NCBI GenBank assembly: GCA_963739135.1
Contig: CAVTZG010000024.1
Span: 61,007 to 125,006 of the forward strand
Length of the DNA: 64,000 nt
Direction: 5' to 3'
Source: Palsa-504 sp963739135
Lineage (GTDB): Bacteria > Actinomycetota > Actinomycetes > Streptosporangiales > Streptosporangiaceae
Shown here in pieces: positions 1-7,259 of this stretch. Below the pieces are notes generated by a model. That model made no database searches. It saw nothing but the letters and a program-made list of their open reading frames with translations, and was not told where the DNA came from. A program made the translations under genes and the position numbers. Within the stretch, counting starts at the first letter, position 1; each line of letters opens with the position of its first letter.

Positions 1-145
1 CCCCACCGCGCTCGGCTTGCTCCCGCGCCGGGGCGCAGATACAGGGTTTCCAGCCGACTCGCGCCAGGCCGGGCCACAGCGGGTGGCCGAACGGGCAGCG
101 CAGCGGCCGGTGCGAGAACAGGGACACAGACATGCAGATGATCAT
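1..145 (-). CDS. Partial hypothetical protein with CPFGH motif (left edge)
   Basis: The reading frame enters from the left edge and runs leftwards from an ATG at 145 (a second in-frame ATG is at 133). The visible product has a leader of about 16 residues, then LRCPFGHPLWPG and a WKPCICAPAR stretch. That gives three cysteines and a histidine spaced like a small zinc-ribbon. Short actinobacterial proteins of this Cys-Pro-x-Gly-His type are known, but I assign no function. About 48 codons are inside the window and the C-terminus is outside. The start choice is uncertain because no strong ribosome binding site is visible. Confidence 0.4.
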   Translation of the reverse strand, partial: MIICMSVSLFSHRPLRCPFGHPLWPGLARVGWKPCICAPAREQAERGG

Positions 146-185
146 GTCATAATCGCAGTTAGGAAGGCTAGTTCGAAGAAAAAAT

Positions 186-2243
186 CTATCTGCGGCCGCG
201 CTCACCGCGCGGGCGGGGACGCCAGGCCGGATGCGCAGGGCCGCGCTCACCGCGCGGGCGGGGACGCCAGGCCGGATGCGCAGGGCCGCGCTCACCGCGC
301 GGGCGGGGACGCCAGGCCGGATGCGCAGGGCCGTGGTCGCCGCGGCGGGCGGGGACGCCAGGCCGGATGCGCAGGGCCGTGGTCGCCGCGGCGGGCGGGG
401 ACGCCGGGCCGGATGCGAGCGTGGAAGGATGGGCGCCGTGACATGGAAAGCCCCGGACGTAGAACGGCCGGAAGGGCCGCTGACCGGACCCGAGCGCCCG
501 ATGCTGCAGGCGTTCCTCGACTGGCACCGCGCCACGCTGCTGTACAAGTGCGCCGGCCTGACCGGCGAGCAGCTGGCCGAGCGCACCGTCCCGCCGTCGG
601 GCCTGTCCCTGCTCGGGCTGGTGCGCCACATGACCAAGGTGGAACGCGCCTGGTTCCGGATACGGTTCGCGGGCGAGCCGGTCGACTATCCGTACGGGGA
701 TGACGCGCAGGCTGAATTCGAGCGTCTCGACCCGGCCCGGGCCGCGGCCGACTACGCACGGCTGACCGAGGAATTCAAGCTCGCTGACGCGGCCGTGGCC
801 CACGCCTCGCTGGACGACACGTTCGTGCACCGGGGCGAGGAGATGTCGCTGCGCCTGATCTACCTGCACATGATCGAGGAGTACGCCCGCCACCTGGGGC
901 ACGCCGACCTGCTCCGCGAGCGCATCGACGGCGCCACCGGCGAGTAACGGCCCGGCTGGCGGCGGCCCGGTATAGACGGCGCGGGGGCGCAGCGGCCCGG
1001 GGCCCGCGTAGGCCTCGAGGGCGTGGGCGATCCAGCCCGCGGTGCGCGCCACCGCGAACACGGCCTCCCCGGAGCCCCTGATCATGCCGGCCACCCGGAC
1101 CAGGGTGGCGAGCGCGAAATCACTGTTCGGCGGGGGCAGGGACTTCTGCCTGACCTCGGCCAGGACCGCCTCGGCCACGGCGAGCTGCGCGGACTTCGGC
1201 GCGGCGCGGCGCACCAGGTCGAGCAGCAGGACGCCGCGCGGGTCACCGGCCCGGTACACCTGGTGGCCGAACCCGGGCACCTTCTCCCCCCGGCGCAGCA
1301 ATTCGCCCACCACCCGGGGGACGTCCTGCGGGCCGCTGGCCGCGGCCAGCATGGCCTCCACGGCCAGGGACGCCCCGCCGTGCAGCGTGCCGCTCATCGC
1401 CCCGAGCCCGGTGGAGACCACCGCGTACGGGTCGGCGCGGACCGAGGCGGCAACCCGCGCGGCCAGCGTGGAGGCGGCCAGCTCGTGGTCGGCCAGCAGG
1501 ACCAGCGCCGCGGACAGGGCCCGCCGCAGGGCGGGAGTCCCCCGGTGGTCACACAGCCGCGACCACAGCCGCCCGGCCAGGTCGGCCTGATCGCCCGCCT
1601 CGGCACCCGCCGGGGGCAGGCAGTCCACCATCCCGGCGATGATGCCCCGGCCGTCCGCGAGCACGGCCGCCGGGTCGAGCTGCAGCCGCAGCGGGTCGGT
1701 CGCGGCCATGGCCGGGACGATGACCTGGAACCGCTCGAGCGGGAGCGTGCCGGCGGGCAGGGCGGCCTGGGCGGCGCGGCCCGCCGCCAGCGCGGCCGGG
1801 GTCGCCCGCCACGGCAGCGTCCCGGCCACGACCGGAGTGGCGGAGGAGGCGGTGGTGGCGGAGGCGGCGGCCTGGTCCTCGCGGGGGGCACGGGCCGCGC
1901 GGGGGCTACGGGCCGGGGGGAGCTGTCCGGTCCAGAGCAGCTCGGCCACGTCCTCGAAGCTGTGGCTGGTCGCCAGGCGGATTGCGTCCAGGCCGCGGTA
2001 GCGCAGCCGGTGGCCGGTGATCTCGGTGATCGCCGACTCAACCGTGATGTCGGCGGCGCCGGCCGGGCGGCGGGGCCGGCCGCGCCGGGCGAGCCGCTCG
2101 ACCTCCTCGGCGTCGAACAGGCTGGCCCGGCCGTCCGGGGCCTTGTCCCGGTTCAGCACGCCGCGGCTGACGTAGGCGTAGAGCGTCGCGGGCTTGACGC
2201 CCAGCCGCCGGGCAGCTTCGGCCGCGGTCATGAATTCGGTCAT
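186..2243 (-). CDS. Citrate synthase-like protein with N-terminal MerR-type HTH
   Basis: Residues 1-60 form a MerR/excisionase-like helix-turn-helix (MTAAEAARRLGVKPATLYAY). A citrate synthase fold follows from about residue 70, with the active-site regions LHGGASLAVEAML, GFGHQVYRAGDPRG and PNSDFALATL. These supply the two His and the Asp expected for condensing acetyl-CoA with an oxoacid. A low-complexity Ala/Thr insert lies at about residues 110-140. The recognisable enzyme ends near position 965 (RAVYTGP), but there is no stop until 186. The annotated frame therefore runs antisense through DinB and the tandem repeats for about 260 extra codons. Citrate versus methylcitrate activity cannot be told apart here. 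Confidence 0.75.
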   Translation of the reverse strand: MTEFMTAAEAARRLGVKPATLYAYVSRGVLNRDKAPDGRASLFDAEEVERLARRGRPRRPAGAADITVESAITEITGHRLRYRGLDAIRLATSHSFEDVAELLWTGQLPPARSPRAARAPREDQAAASATTASSATPVVAGTLPWRATPAALAAGRAAQAALPAGTLPLERFQVIVPAMAATDPLRLQLDPAAVLADGRGIIAGMVDCLPPAGAEAGDQADLAGRLWSRLCDHRGTPALRRALSAALVLLADHELAASTLAARVAASVRADPYAVVSTGLGAMSGTLHGGASLAVEAMLAAASGPQDVPRVVGELLRRGEKVPGFGHQVYRAGDPRGVLLLDLVRRAAPKSAQLAVAEAVLAEVRQKSLPPPNSDFALATLVRVAGMIRGSGEAVFAVARTAGWIAHALEAYAGPGPLRPRAVYTGPPPAGPLLAGGAVDALAEQVGVPQVAGVLLDHVQVDQAQRHLLAPVHERVVQRGVGHGRVSELEFLGQPCVVGRGPGRVETLEFSLRVIPVRIVDRLAREPYPEPGAFHLGHVAHQPEQGQARRRDGALGQLLAGQAGALVQQRGAVPVEERLQHRALGSGQRPFRPFYVRGFPCHGAHPSTLASGPASPPAAATTALRIRPGVPARRGDHGPAHPAWRPRPRGERGPAHPAWRPRPRGERGPAHPAWRPRPRGERGRR
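194..419. repeat. Five tandem copies of a 45-46 bp GC-rich unit
   Basis: Units begin at 194, 239, 284, 329 and 375. The first three are identical. The fourth and fifth change CGCGCTCACCGCG to CGTGGTCGCCGCGG and gain one base. The array lies just upstream of the DinB gene and inside the read-through 3' end of the citrate synthase frame. The unit is open in several frames, so apparent proteins across it should be distrusted. Confidence 0.9.
429..947 (+). CDS. DinB family protein (DUF664)
   Basis: A helical-bundle protein of about 172 residues in the DinB/DUF664 group. Actinobacterial members are thought to be mycothiol- or bacillithiol-dependent metal transferases. Putative metal-binding histidines are in LVRHMTK near the first third and in HMIEEYARHLGHADLLRE near the C-terminus, the usual DinB arrangement. 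The frame is open further upstream, but only through the 45-bp repeats. GGAAGG at 423-428 is well spaced for a GTG at 438 and abuts the ATG at 429, so the true start may be nine bases later. It stands alone and converges on the citrate synthase frame. Substrate unknown. Confidence 0.75.
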   Translation: MGAVTWKAPDVERPEGPLTGPERPMLQAFLDWHRATLLYKCAGLTGEQLAERTVPPSGLSLLGLVRHMTKVERAWFRIRFAGEPVDYPYGDDAQAEFERLDPARAAADYARLTEEFKLADAAVAHASLDDTFVHRGEEMSLRLIYLHMIEEYARHLGHADLLRERIDGATGE

Positions 2244-2255
2244 GCGGTGCCATCA

Positions 2256-2274
2256 CCACGGCCCGTTTGGCATA
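2256..2274 (+). repeat. Dispersed motif copy 1 (CCACGGNCCGTTCGGCATA family)
   Basis: CCACGGCCCGTTTGGCATA, followed by ATTGATT. It lies between the divergent citrate synthase and homocitrate-synthase-like genes, next to the AT-rich operator. Four other copies, all in the same orientation, are at 14309, 19577, 36844 and 55182. Confidence 0.6.
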
Positions 2275-2323
2275 ATTGATTTTAATCAATGTTGACTGAT
2301 ATTGCACCTTTTGTCAATCTTGA
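2275..2323. promoter_or_regulatory. AT-rich divergent promoter with TTGATT palindromes
   Basis: ATTGATT-TT-AATCAAT at 2275-2290 is a perfect 7-bp-arm palindrome. TCAA-TC-TTGA at 2314-2323 repeats the half-site just before the ATG at 2327. This is the only strongly AT-rich stretch nearby and it lies between two divergent genes. One of those genes carries a DNA-binding domain, so autoregulation by the HTH-citrate synthase is possible but not shown. Confidence 0.5.
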
Positions 2324-2326
2324 TTT

Positions 2327-3148
2327 ATGCCATCGATTCACTTTCTCGATGTGACCAACCGGGACGGGGTGCAGACCGCACGCACGGGGCTGTCGAAGTT
2401 CGGCAAGGTCATGGTCAACTTCTACCTGGGGCGCCTGGGGGTGGCGCAGTCCGAGATCGGGTTCCCGTTCCTGTTCCACGAGGTGCCGTACGTCCGGGCC
2501 TGCCTGGCGCTGGCCGAGGCGGGGGCGTTCGGGGACCTGCGGCTGTCCGGCTGGTGCCGGGCCGTGCCCGCCGACGTCGAGTCGGCGGTGTCCGTGACCG
2601 GCCCGGACGGGCGGGGCCTGCGGCACTACAACGTGTCCATCTCCACCTCGGACCAGATGATCGCGCACAAGTTCCGGGGCAAGCTGGACCGCGCCGCGAT
2701 CATCGACGAGATGACCGCCTCGGTCGCGGTGGCCCGGGCGGCGGGCGCGGAGACCATCGGGGTCAACGCGGAGGACGGGTCGCGGACCGACGACGGGTAC
2801 CTGCTGGAGTTCGCGGCCGCGGCGCGGGAGGCGGGCGCGTCGCGGGTGCGGTACTGCGACACCATCGGCGGCGACTCCCCCGGGCGGATCAGGGAGCGGT
2901 TCGCCAAGCTGGCGGCGGCGGTCGGCATCCCGGTCGAGACGCACTGCCACAACGACCTGGGCATGGCGGTGGCGAACTCGGTGTCCGGCGCGCTCGGCGA
3001 CCTGGACGCCGGGCAGGACGCATGGGTCAACACCTGCGTGAACGGGATCGGTGAGCGGGCGGGCAACGCCGACCTGCTGTCCTGCATCCTCGGGCGTGGC
3101 CGGGATCGTCGACTGGTCGCAGTGCCGGGCGCCCGGCCAGCCGTATGA
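2327..3148 (+). CDS. Homocitrate/isopropylmalate synthase-like, C-terminally truncated
   Basis: A DRE-TIM metallolyase (LeuA/homocitrate synthase family) that condenses acetyl-CoA with a 2-oxoacid. The N-terminal DVTNRDGVQTAR gives the catalytic Arg and metal Asp. HCHNDLGMAVANS is the HxH metal motif, and NGIGERAGNADLL ends the barrel. After ...LLSCIL (about residue 255) family similarity stops. The frame reads 18 unrelated residues to a stop at 3148, while the M55 peptidase starts in another frame at the same spot. The C-terminal lid/regulatory region of this family (total usually 370 or more residues) is absent. Activity is therefore doubtful. It is divergent from the citrate synthase across a shared promoter. 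Confidence 0.75.
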   Translation: MPSIHFLDVTNRDGVQTARTGLSKFGKVMVNFYLGRLGVAQSEIGFPFLFHEVPYVRACLALAEAGAFGDLRLSGWCRAVPADVESAVSVTGPDGRGLRHYNVSISTSDQMIAHKFRGKLDRAAIIDEMTASVAVARAAGAETIGVNAEDGSRTDDGYLLEFAAAAREAGASRVRYCDTIGGDSPGRIRERFAKLAAAVGIPVETHCHNDLGMAVANSVSGALGDLDAGQDAWVNTCVNGIGERAGNADLLSCILGRGRDRRLVAVPGARPAV

Positions 3149-3722
3149 GGAGGGGCGGCGGCTGCTGCTCGGCGAGGTCAACGCGGCCATCGACGGGGCC
3201 ATGGCCGCCGGGGCCACCGAGATCGTGTGCAACGACTCGCACGGCACGATGAACAACCTGGACCCGGCGGCGCTGCACGGGCAGGCCAGCTACGTGTCCG
3301 GGCGGCACAAGCCGCTGTACATGATGCAGGGCCTCGATTCCGGCGCGGACGTGGTGTTCATGGTGGGCTACCACGGGTCCATCTCGGGCGAGAGCTCCGT
3401 GCTGTCGCACAGCTACAACCCGGCGGTGATCTCGCACGTCGAGCTGAACGGGGCGCGGGTCGGGGAGAGCGGCATCAACGCGCTGGTCGCGCTGGCCTGC
3501 CAGGTGCCGGTCGGGCTGATCACCGGGGACCAGCAGACGATCGCCGAGGCCGACCCGTTCCTGCCCGACGCCGAGCGCGTGGTGGTCAAGGAGTCGTTCA
3601 CCAGGTTCGGCGCGTCCAACCTGCATCCGGAGGTGGCCCGGGAGCTGATCGGCGACGGGGCGCGGCGGGCGGTGGAGCGGGCGGGCGCCGCGCCCGCGGA
3701 GGTGTGGGAGATCGTGGGGTGA
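3051..3722 (+). CDS. M55 D-aminopeptidase (DppA-like), N-terminally truncated
   Basis: From GVAGIVDWSQC onward this matches M55 metallopeptidases of the DppA type. It contains NDSHG, VGYHGSISGE and HVELNG, which carry three of the five zinc ligands known for DppA (His60, His104, Glu133). The family normally starts about ten residues earlier with a segment holding the other two ligands (Asp8 and Glu10 in DppA). Here that segment is replaced by the tail of the upstream synthase. The GTG at 3051 gives 14 residues of unrelated sequence (SGRATPTCCPASS). The protein is probably inactive unless translated and folded in an unexpected way. Confidence 0.7.
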   Translation: MSGRATPTCCPASSGVAGIVDWSQCRAPGQPYEEGRRLLLGEVNAAIDGAMAAGATEIVCNDSHGTMNNLDPAALHGQASYVSGRHKPLYMMQGLDSGADVVFMVGYHGSISGESSVLSHSYNPAVISHVELNGARVGESGINALVALACQVPVGLITGDQQTIAEADPFLPDAERVVVKESFTRFGASNLHPEVARELIGDGARRAVERAGAAPAEVWEIVG

Positions 3723-3728
3723 CTTACA

Positions 3729-4298
3729 TCACGCGGGTTTCCGAAGGGCGCTGAGGCCGGACGTGAGCATGCGGATCAGGTGCTCGTAGCTGGTGTCCAG
3801 ATCCTCGGCGAGCTGGAACGCGCCGGCGGTCTGCAGCGAGGCGAAGCCATGCGCGGCGGCCCGGACCGAACGGGCGGCGTGGATCGCGTCGTGCCCCTCG
3901 AGGCCGTAACCGCGCAGGACGGCGAGGATCACCTCAACGGTGCGGGCGCCGGCGGCGGACAGGTCGGGGTCGGGGACCGGGTGCTGGGGCAACGCGGCGT
4001 AGCGGTTCGGGTGATCGAGCGCGTAGGCCCGGTAGGCGATCATCAGGGCCCGCAGGGCGTCGTCCTGGCTGCGGCCGAGGACGGCCGCGACCAGGCGGTC
4101 GGCCAGGTCGTTCATCGACCGGACCGCGATGAGGCGGCGCAGCGCGTCCAGGCTGTCGATGTGCTTGTACAGGGACGGGGTGGCCACGCCGGTCGCGGCG
4201 GCCACCCCGGCCAGCGTGACCCCCTCCGGGCCGGCCGAGTCCAGCAGGCCGATGGCCGCGTCGACCACGGCGTCGGGAGACAGCCCGGCCCGGGGCAT
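3729..4298 (-). CDS. TetR family transcriptional regulator
   Basis: A repressor-like protein of 189 residues. The N-terminal HTH (residues 5-50) shows the TetR pattern VVDAAIGLLDSAGPEGVTLAGVAAATGVATPSLYKHI (quoted in part: GVATPSLYKHIDSLDALRR). The C-terminal half is alpha-helical with the HGFASLQTAGAF region seen in TetR members with a WHG-type ligand domain. Its closest same-strand neighbour is the VOC protein 76 bp upstream, so the two may be co-transcribed. Target and ligand are unknown. Confidence 0.85.
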   Translation of the reverse strand: MPRAGLSPDAVVDAAIGLLDSAGPEGVTLAGVAAATGVATPSLYKHIDSLDALRRLIAVRSMNDLADRLVAAVLGRSQDDALRALMIAYRAYALDHPNRYAALPQHPVPDPDLSAAGARTVEVILAVLRGYGLEGHDAIHAARSVRAAAHGFASLQTAGAFQLAEDLDTSYEHLIRMLTSGLSALRKPA

Positions 4299-4374
4299 TC
4301 AGGCACCGGCCGGGAAGCTCAGGACCGCCGCGGCGGTCGCGTTCTTGGCACCCATCACGATCAGCGTAGGGAAC

Positions 4375-4878
4375 TCAGGTGGGCGAGCCGGCGGCGGCGC
4401 CGGTCACGTTGTCGCGGCCCCAGCGGGCCAGCGTGGCGTCCCAGTCGAGCGGCACGGTCATGCCGCCGTCGGCCATCTCGGCGGCCCAGTCCTCGGCGGG
4501 CACCCGCCACAAGACCTCGAACTCGATGCCGCTGGGGTCCTTGGCGTACAGGGACTTGGACACGCGGTGGTCGCTCTCCCCCACCAGCGCCCCGGCCGCG
4601 ACCAGCTTGGCCCGGGTATCGGCCAGGTCCCCGAGCGTGCCGACCTCCCAGGCCAGGTGGTACAGGCCGGGGTGTTCGGGGCGGTCGGGCGCGCGCCCGG
4701 TGCCGATCTCGAACAGGCCGAGGTCGTGGTCGTTGGCCGTGCCGGGCGCGGCCAGGAACGCGGCCCGGCCGGGGATCTCCATGCGGACCTCGAAGCCCAG
4801 CGTCTGGGTGTAGAACTCGACGGTGCGCTGCAGACCGTTCACGTACAGCACAGCGTGGTTCAGGCGGCGGACGGCCAT
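4375..4878 (-). CDS. VOC family protein (glyoxalase/extradiol dioxygenase-like)
   Basis: A protein of 167 residues with two beta-alpha-beta-beta-beta modules. Candidate metal ligands are His in LNHAVLYV near the start, His in GLYHLAWE and Glu in SGIEFEVLW, the usual 2-His-1-carboxylate pattern of vicinal-oxygen-chelate enzymes. The frame is open to 5283, but the start is set at 4878 because AAGGAAAA precedes this ATG at a good distance and family similarity begins there. The upstream extension is proline-rich repeat sequence. Substrate unknown; catechol cleavage or a glyoxalase-type reaction are both possible. Confidence 0.8.
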   Translation of the reverse strand: MAVRRLNHAVLYVNGLQRTVEFYTQTLGFEVRMEIPGRAAFLAAPGTANDHDLGLFEIGTGRAPDRPEHPGLYHLAWEVGTLGDLADTRAKLVAAGALVGESDHRVSKSLYAKDPSGIEFEVLWRVPAEDWAAEMADGGMTVPLDWDATLARWGRDNVTGAAAGSPT

Positions 4879-4897
4879 CGGCGTTTTCCTTACTAGG

Positions 4898-5095
4898 GTG
4901 GGCTCGGGGAAAAGAAGCGTGGGCTCGGGGGAAATGACTTGAGTGGGCTCCGGGGAAAAGCAGGGCGAACTGCTGATAGCTCCAATTCGCTGCGGGACGG
5001 CGTCATTCCCGGGGTCATTCCCGGGCGGCGGCGGGCGCCGGGGCCAGCCTGGGTTCGGGTCTGGGTTCGGGCCCGGGTTCGGGCCTGGGCCCGGG
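4898..5095. repeat. Gene-free stretch with two short tandem-repeat clusters
   Basis: The gap between the VOC start and the small membrane protein (about 455 bp) holds three spaced copies of GTGGGCTCSGGGGAAA at 4898-4960, with a period of about 21-24 bp. It also holds about four copies of a CTGGGTTCGGG-like unit at 5048-5095. I see no convincing gene. The ORFs through it are repeat translations such as PNPGPNPDPNPG. Confidence 0.65.
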
Positions 5096-5333
5096 GAGCT
5101 TGCGGGGCTTCTGGCTGGCGGCAACCGGGCCGGTCTACACGGTGCGCGGGCGCGACGCTGCGCAGCCTCGGCAGCGTTGATCCACTCCCCCATGGCGGTA
5201 GACCATAGCGGCGTTCGATCAACGTTGACGAGATTACTGCCGCGTGTCGTAGTCCTCGCGGACTTTAACGGCGACGCGGGCACGGCGGAGAGGCCCCGGG
5301 CTGCCGCCGGCGGCCGGTGCTAGCGGACCGGTG

Positions 5334-5519
5334 CTAGCGGATTTGGCGGCGGCGGATCTCGCGCAGCCGGCGGCGCTGCGACGGGTCGAGCATCAGGTAG
5401 GCCGCTGTCGGGACGGCGATCGCGAGCAGGATGACCCCGATCGCCAGCCAGGGACTGACGATCCACAGGATCAGGCCGAGGACCACCCCGGCAATCGCCC
5501 ACTTGACGTGCGGTGTCAT
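5334..5519 (-). CDS. Small two-helix membrane protein
   Basis: A protein of 61 residues. It has a short N-terminus (MTPHVKW), one hydrophobic helix (AIAGVVLGLILWIVSPWLA), a second (IGVILLAIAVPTAAYLML), and a basic tail ending RRRLREIRRRQIR. The ATG at 5519 is preferred over the one at 5534 because CGGAG sits a few bases upstream of it. No family is recognised. The basic tail suggests a cytoplasmic C-terminus. Confidence 0.65.
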   Translation of the reverse strand: MTPHVKWAIAGVVLGLILWIVSPWLAIGVILLAIAVPTAAYLMLDPSQRRRLREIRRRQIR

Positions 5520-5681
5520 GCTGACTCCGTTCATTCATCCCGGGCCGTGGACCCCCGATCCAGGCCCGCTTCCCCTAGCTTATAGTGCGTCGGCACATGT
5601 GTGGATTTCGGTGGCCCGAGGCAGGCCAGCGGCGGAGTACGCTGCGGGCATACGTGATCGTGACTTAGGGGAAGGGGCGCC

Positions 5682-6275
5682 GTGACGCTCGCGATGCCGG
5701 TGGAACCCGAGGCCAACGAACTGCTGACCCGCAGCCCGCTCGCCTTGCTGATCGGCATGCTGCTGGACCAGCAGGTACCGCTGGAGCGGGCCTTCAGCGC
5801 GCCGCTCGATCTGGTCCGGCGGCTGGGGCACGAGCCGACGGCGGCCGAGCTGGCCGGGTTCGATCCGGCCACCCTCGCGGCCATTTTCTCCGAACGGCCC
5901 GCGCTGCACCGCTACCCCAAGGCGATGGCAGCCCGGGTGCAGGACCTGGCCCGGCTGATCGTGGACACCTACGACGGCGAGGCCGAGCAGGTATGGGCGT
6001 CGGCCAAGACCGGCGCCGAGCTGCTCAAGCGGGTCGCGGCGCTGCCCGGGTTCGGCGCGCAGAAGGCGCAGATCTTCGTGGCCCTGCTGGGCAAGCAGCT
6101 CGGGGTGCAGCCGCGGGGCTGGCGGCAGGCGGCCGGGAAGTTCGGGGCCCGGGGCTCGCACATGTCCGTGGCCGACATCACCGACGCCGCGACCCTGGCC
6201 CGGGTCCGGGCCTACAAGCAAGAGCTGAAGGCCGCGGCCAAGGTCAAGGCGGCCGCCCCGGCCGGGGCCCCGTAG
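5682..6275 (+). CDS. HhH-GPD family DNA repair-like protein
   Basis: A protein of 197 residues in the uncharacterised actinobacterial branch of the HhH-GPD (endonuclease III/AlkA fold) family. The N-terminus carries LALLIGMLLDQQVPLERAF, typical of the first helices. VAALPGFGAQKAQIFVALLG is the helix-hairpin-helix. The glycine/proline-rich loop is present, but the diagnostic catalytic Lys and Asp cannot be assigned with confidence. The start is a GTG preceded by GGGGAAGGGG. The C-terminus is Ala/Lys-rich. A base-excision role is inferred from the fold only. Confidence 0.8.
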   Translation: MTLAMPVEPEANELLTRSPLALLIGMLLDQQVPLERAFSAPLDLVRRLGHEPTAAELAGFDPATLAAIFSERPALHRYPKAMAARVQDLARLIVDTYDGEAEQVWASAKTGAELLKRVAALPGFGAQKAQIFVALLGKQLGVQPRGWRQAAGKFGARGSHMSVADITDAATLARVRAYKQELKAAAKVKAAAPAGAP

Positions 6276-6422
6276 GTCCGGCTGCCCGCGGCCCCGTAGG
6301 TCCGCCCGGCCGGGCGGCCAAGCAGGCGCTGATCGAGGAGATCACCGCCGTGGCCGCGGCCAGGCAGGAATCAGCTGAGGATGGGAGCGTCCCGGCCGTG
6401 GGCGACCCGGTCCGGGGAGACG

Positions 6423-7070
6423 TCAGCCATCCGGCGGAGGATCGCCCTTGACGCGGCGCCAGCGCTGGCGCTGGAGATGCACCTGTACGCCCAGGACCGG
6501 GCTGGCGATCCACAGCAGCCAGGCGTAGGTGGTGACGAAGAAGAGCGGGATCGAGATCCCGAAGCCGGCCATCAGCAGGTAGGACTTCCTGGCCAGGCTG
6601 GCCGCGACCGGCGCCGGGACTACGGCCAGGCGGCGGGCGATCATGTGCCGGAGCATCGCGTACAGCATGGCCGACTCCAGGACCTGCAGCAGCGCGTAGA
6701 ACCCGAACCGCAGGGCGTGGGTGGCGAGGTTCTGCCCGCTGACCACGAGCAGCCTGGTCGCGAACGGGTTGAGCACGATGCTCAGCAGCCACCACATGTT
6801 GAGGACCCGCAGCCGCCCGTCGACGCGCCGGGCGCAGGCGAACAGCTCGTGGTGATCACTCCAGGCCGCGGCGATCACCGCGAAGCTGATCAGGAACGCG
6901 GCGTAGTGACCGTCGTCGTGCTCCACCGACGTCCAGAACGCCGACACGGTGCCCCCGGCCGGCACCGGCAGCTCGATGGCGAGCAGCGTGATCGCTATGG
7001 CCACCACCGCGTCGGAAAAGAACGTCAGCCGTTCGGCGGCGCGCGAGTCGGTCTCCACGTCGTCGGGCAC
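6423..7070 (-). CDS. TMEM175-type potassium channel (DUF1211)
   Basis: A protein of 215 residues. The N-terminal signature RLTFFSDAVVAIAITLLAI matches the RxxxFSDAxxAIAITLL pore helix of prokaryotic TMEM175 proteins, potassium channels of the inner membrane. Five more hydrophobic segments follow, with SDHHELF and NPFATRLL between them. Length and single six-helix repeat agree with bacterial members, which assemble as tetramers. It is divergent from the DUF4129 operon. Confidence 0.85.
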   Translation of the reverse strand: MPDDVETDSRAAERLTFFSDAVVAIAITLLAIELPVPAGGTVSAFWTSVEHDDGHYAAFLISFAVIAAAWSDHHELFACARRVDGRLRVLNMWWLLSIVLNPFATRLLVVSGQNLATHALRFGFYALLQVLESAMLYAMLRHMIARRLAVVPAPVAASLARKSYLLMAGFGISIPLFFVTTYAWLLWIASPVLGVQVHLQRQRWRRVKGDPPPDG

Positions 7071-7259
7071 CAGCCGATCATCTCGCGCGGCCGGGGTCCG
7101 CCGCGATCCGCCCCGCCGTCCAGCTGACCGCAGCCGGGGGGACGCGTTAGCCGCGGCCCCGGCAATGGGTATGGTTTGCCCAGGTAGGTGTCACTCCGCC
7201 GGTTGCGACGGGCCTGGACTGGCAGAGGACACCCCGGGCACACACGAAACGCGAGGCTG

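Noticed and set aside
1023..2279. Long plus-strand frame (418 codons) over the citrate synthase
   Set aside because: Antisense shadow. Gly/Arg/Gln-rich with no family sequence, while the minus strand has a clear enzyme.
4299..4355. 18-codon minus-strand ORF (MGAKNATAAAVLSFPAGA) ending at the TetR start
   Set aside because: No ribosome binding site and no homologue known to me; probably chance, though its stop abuts the TetR ATG.
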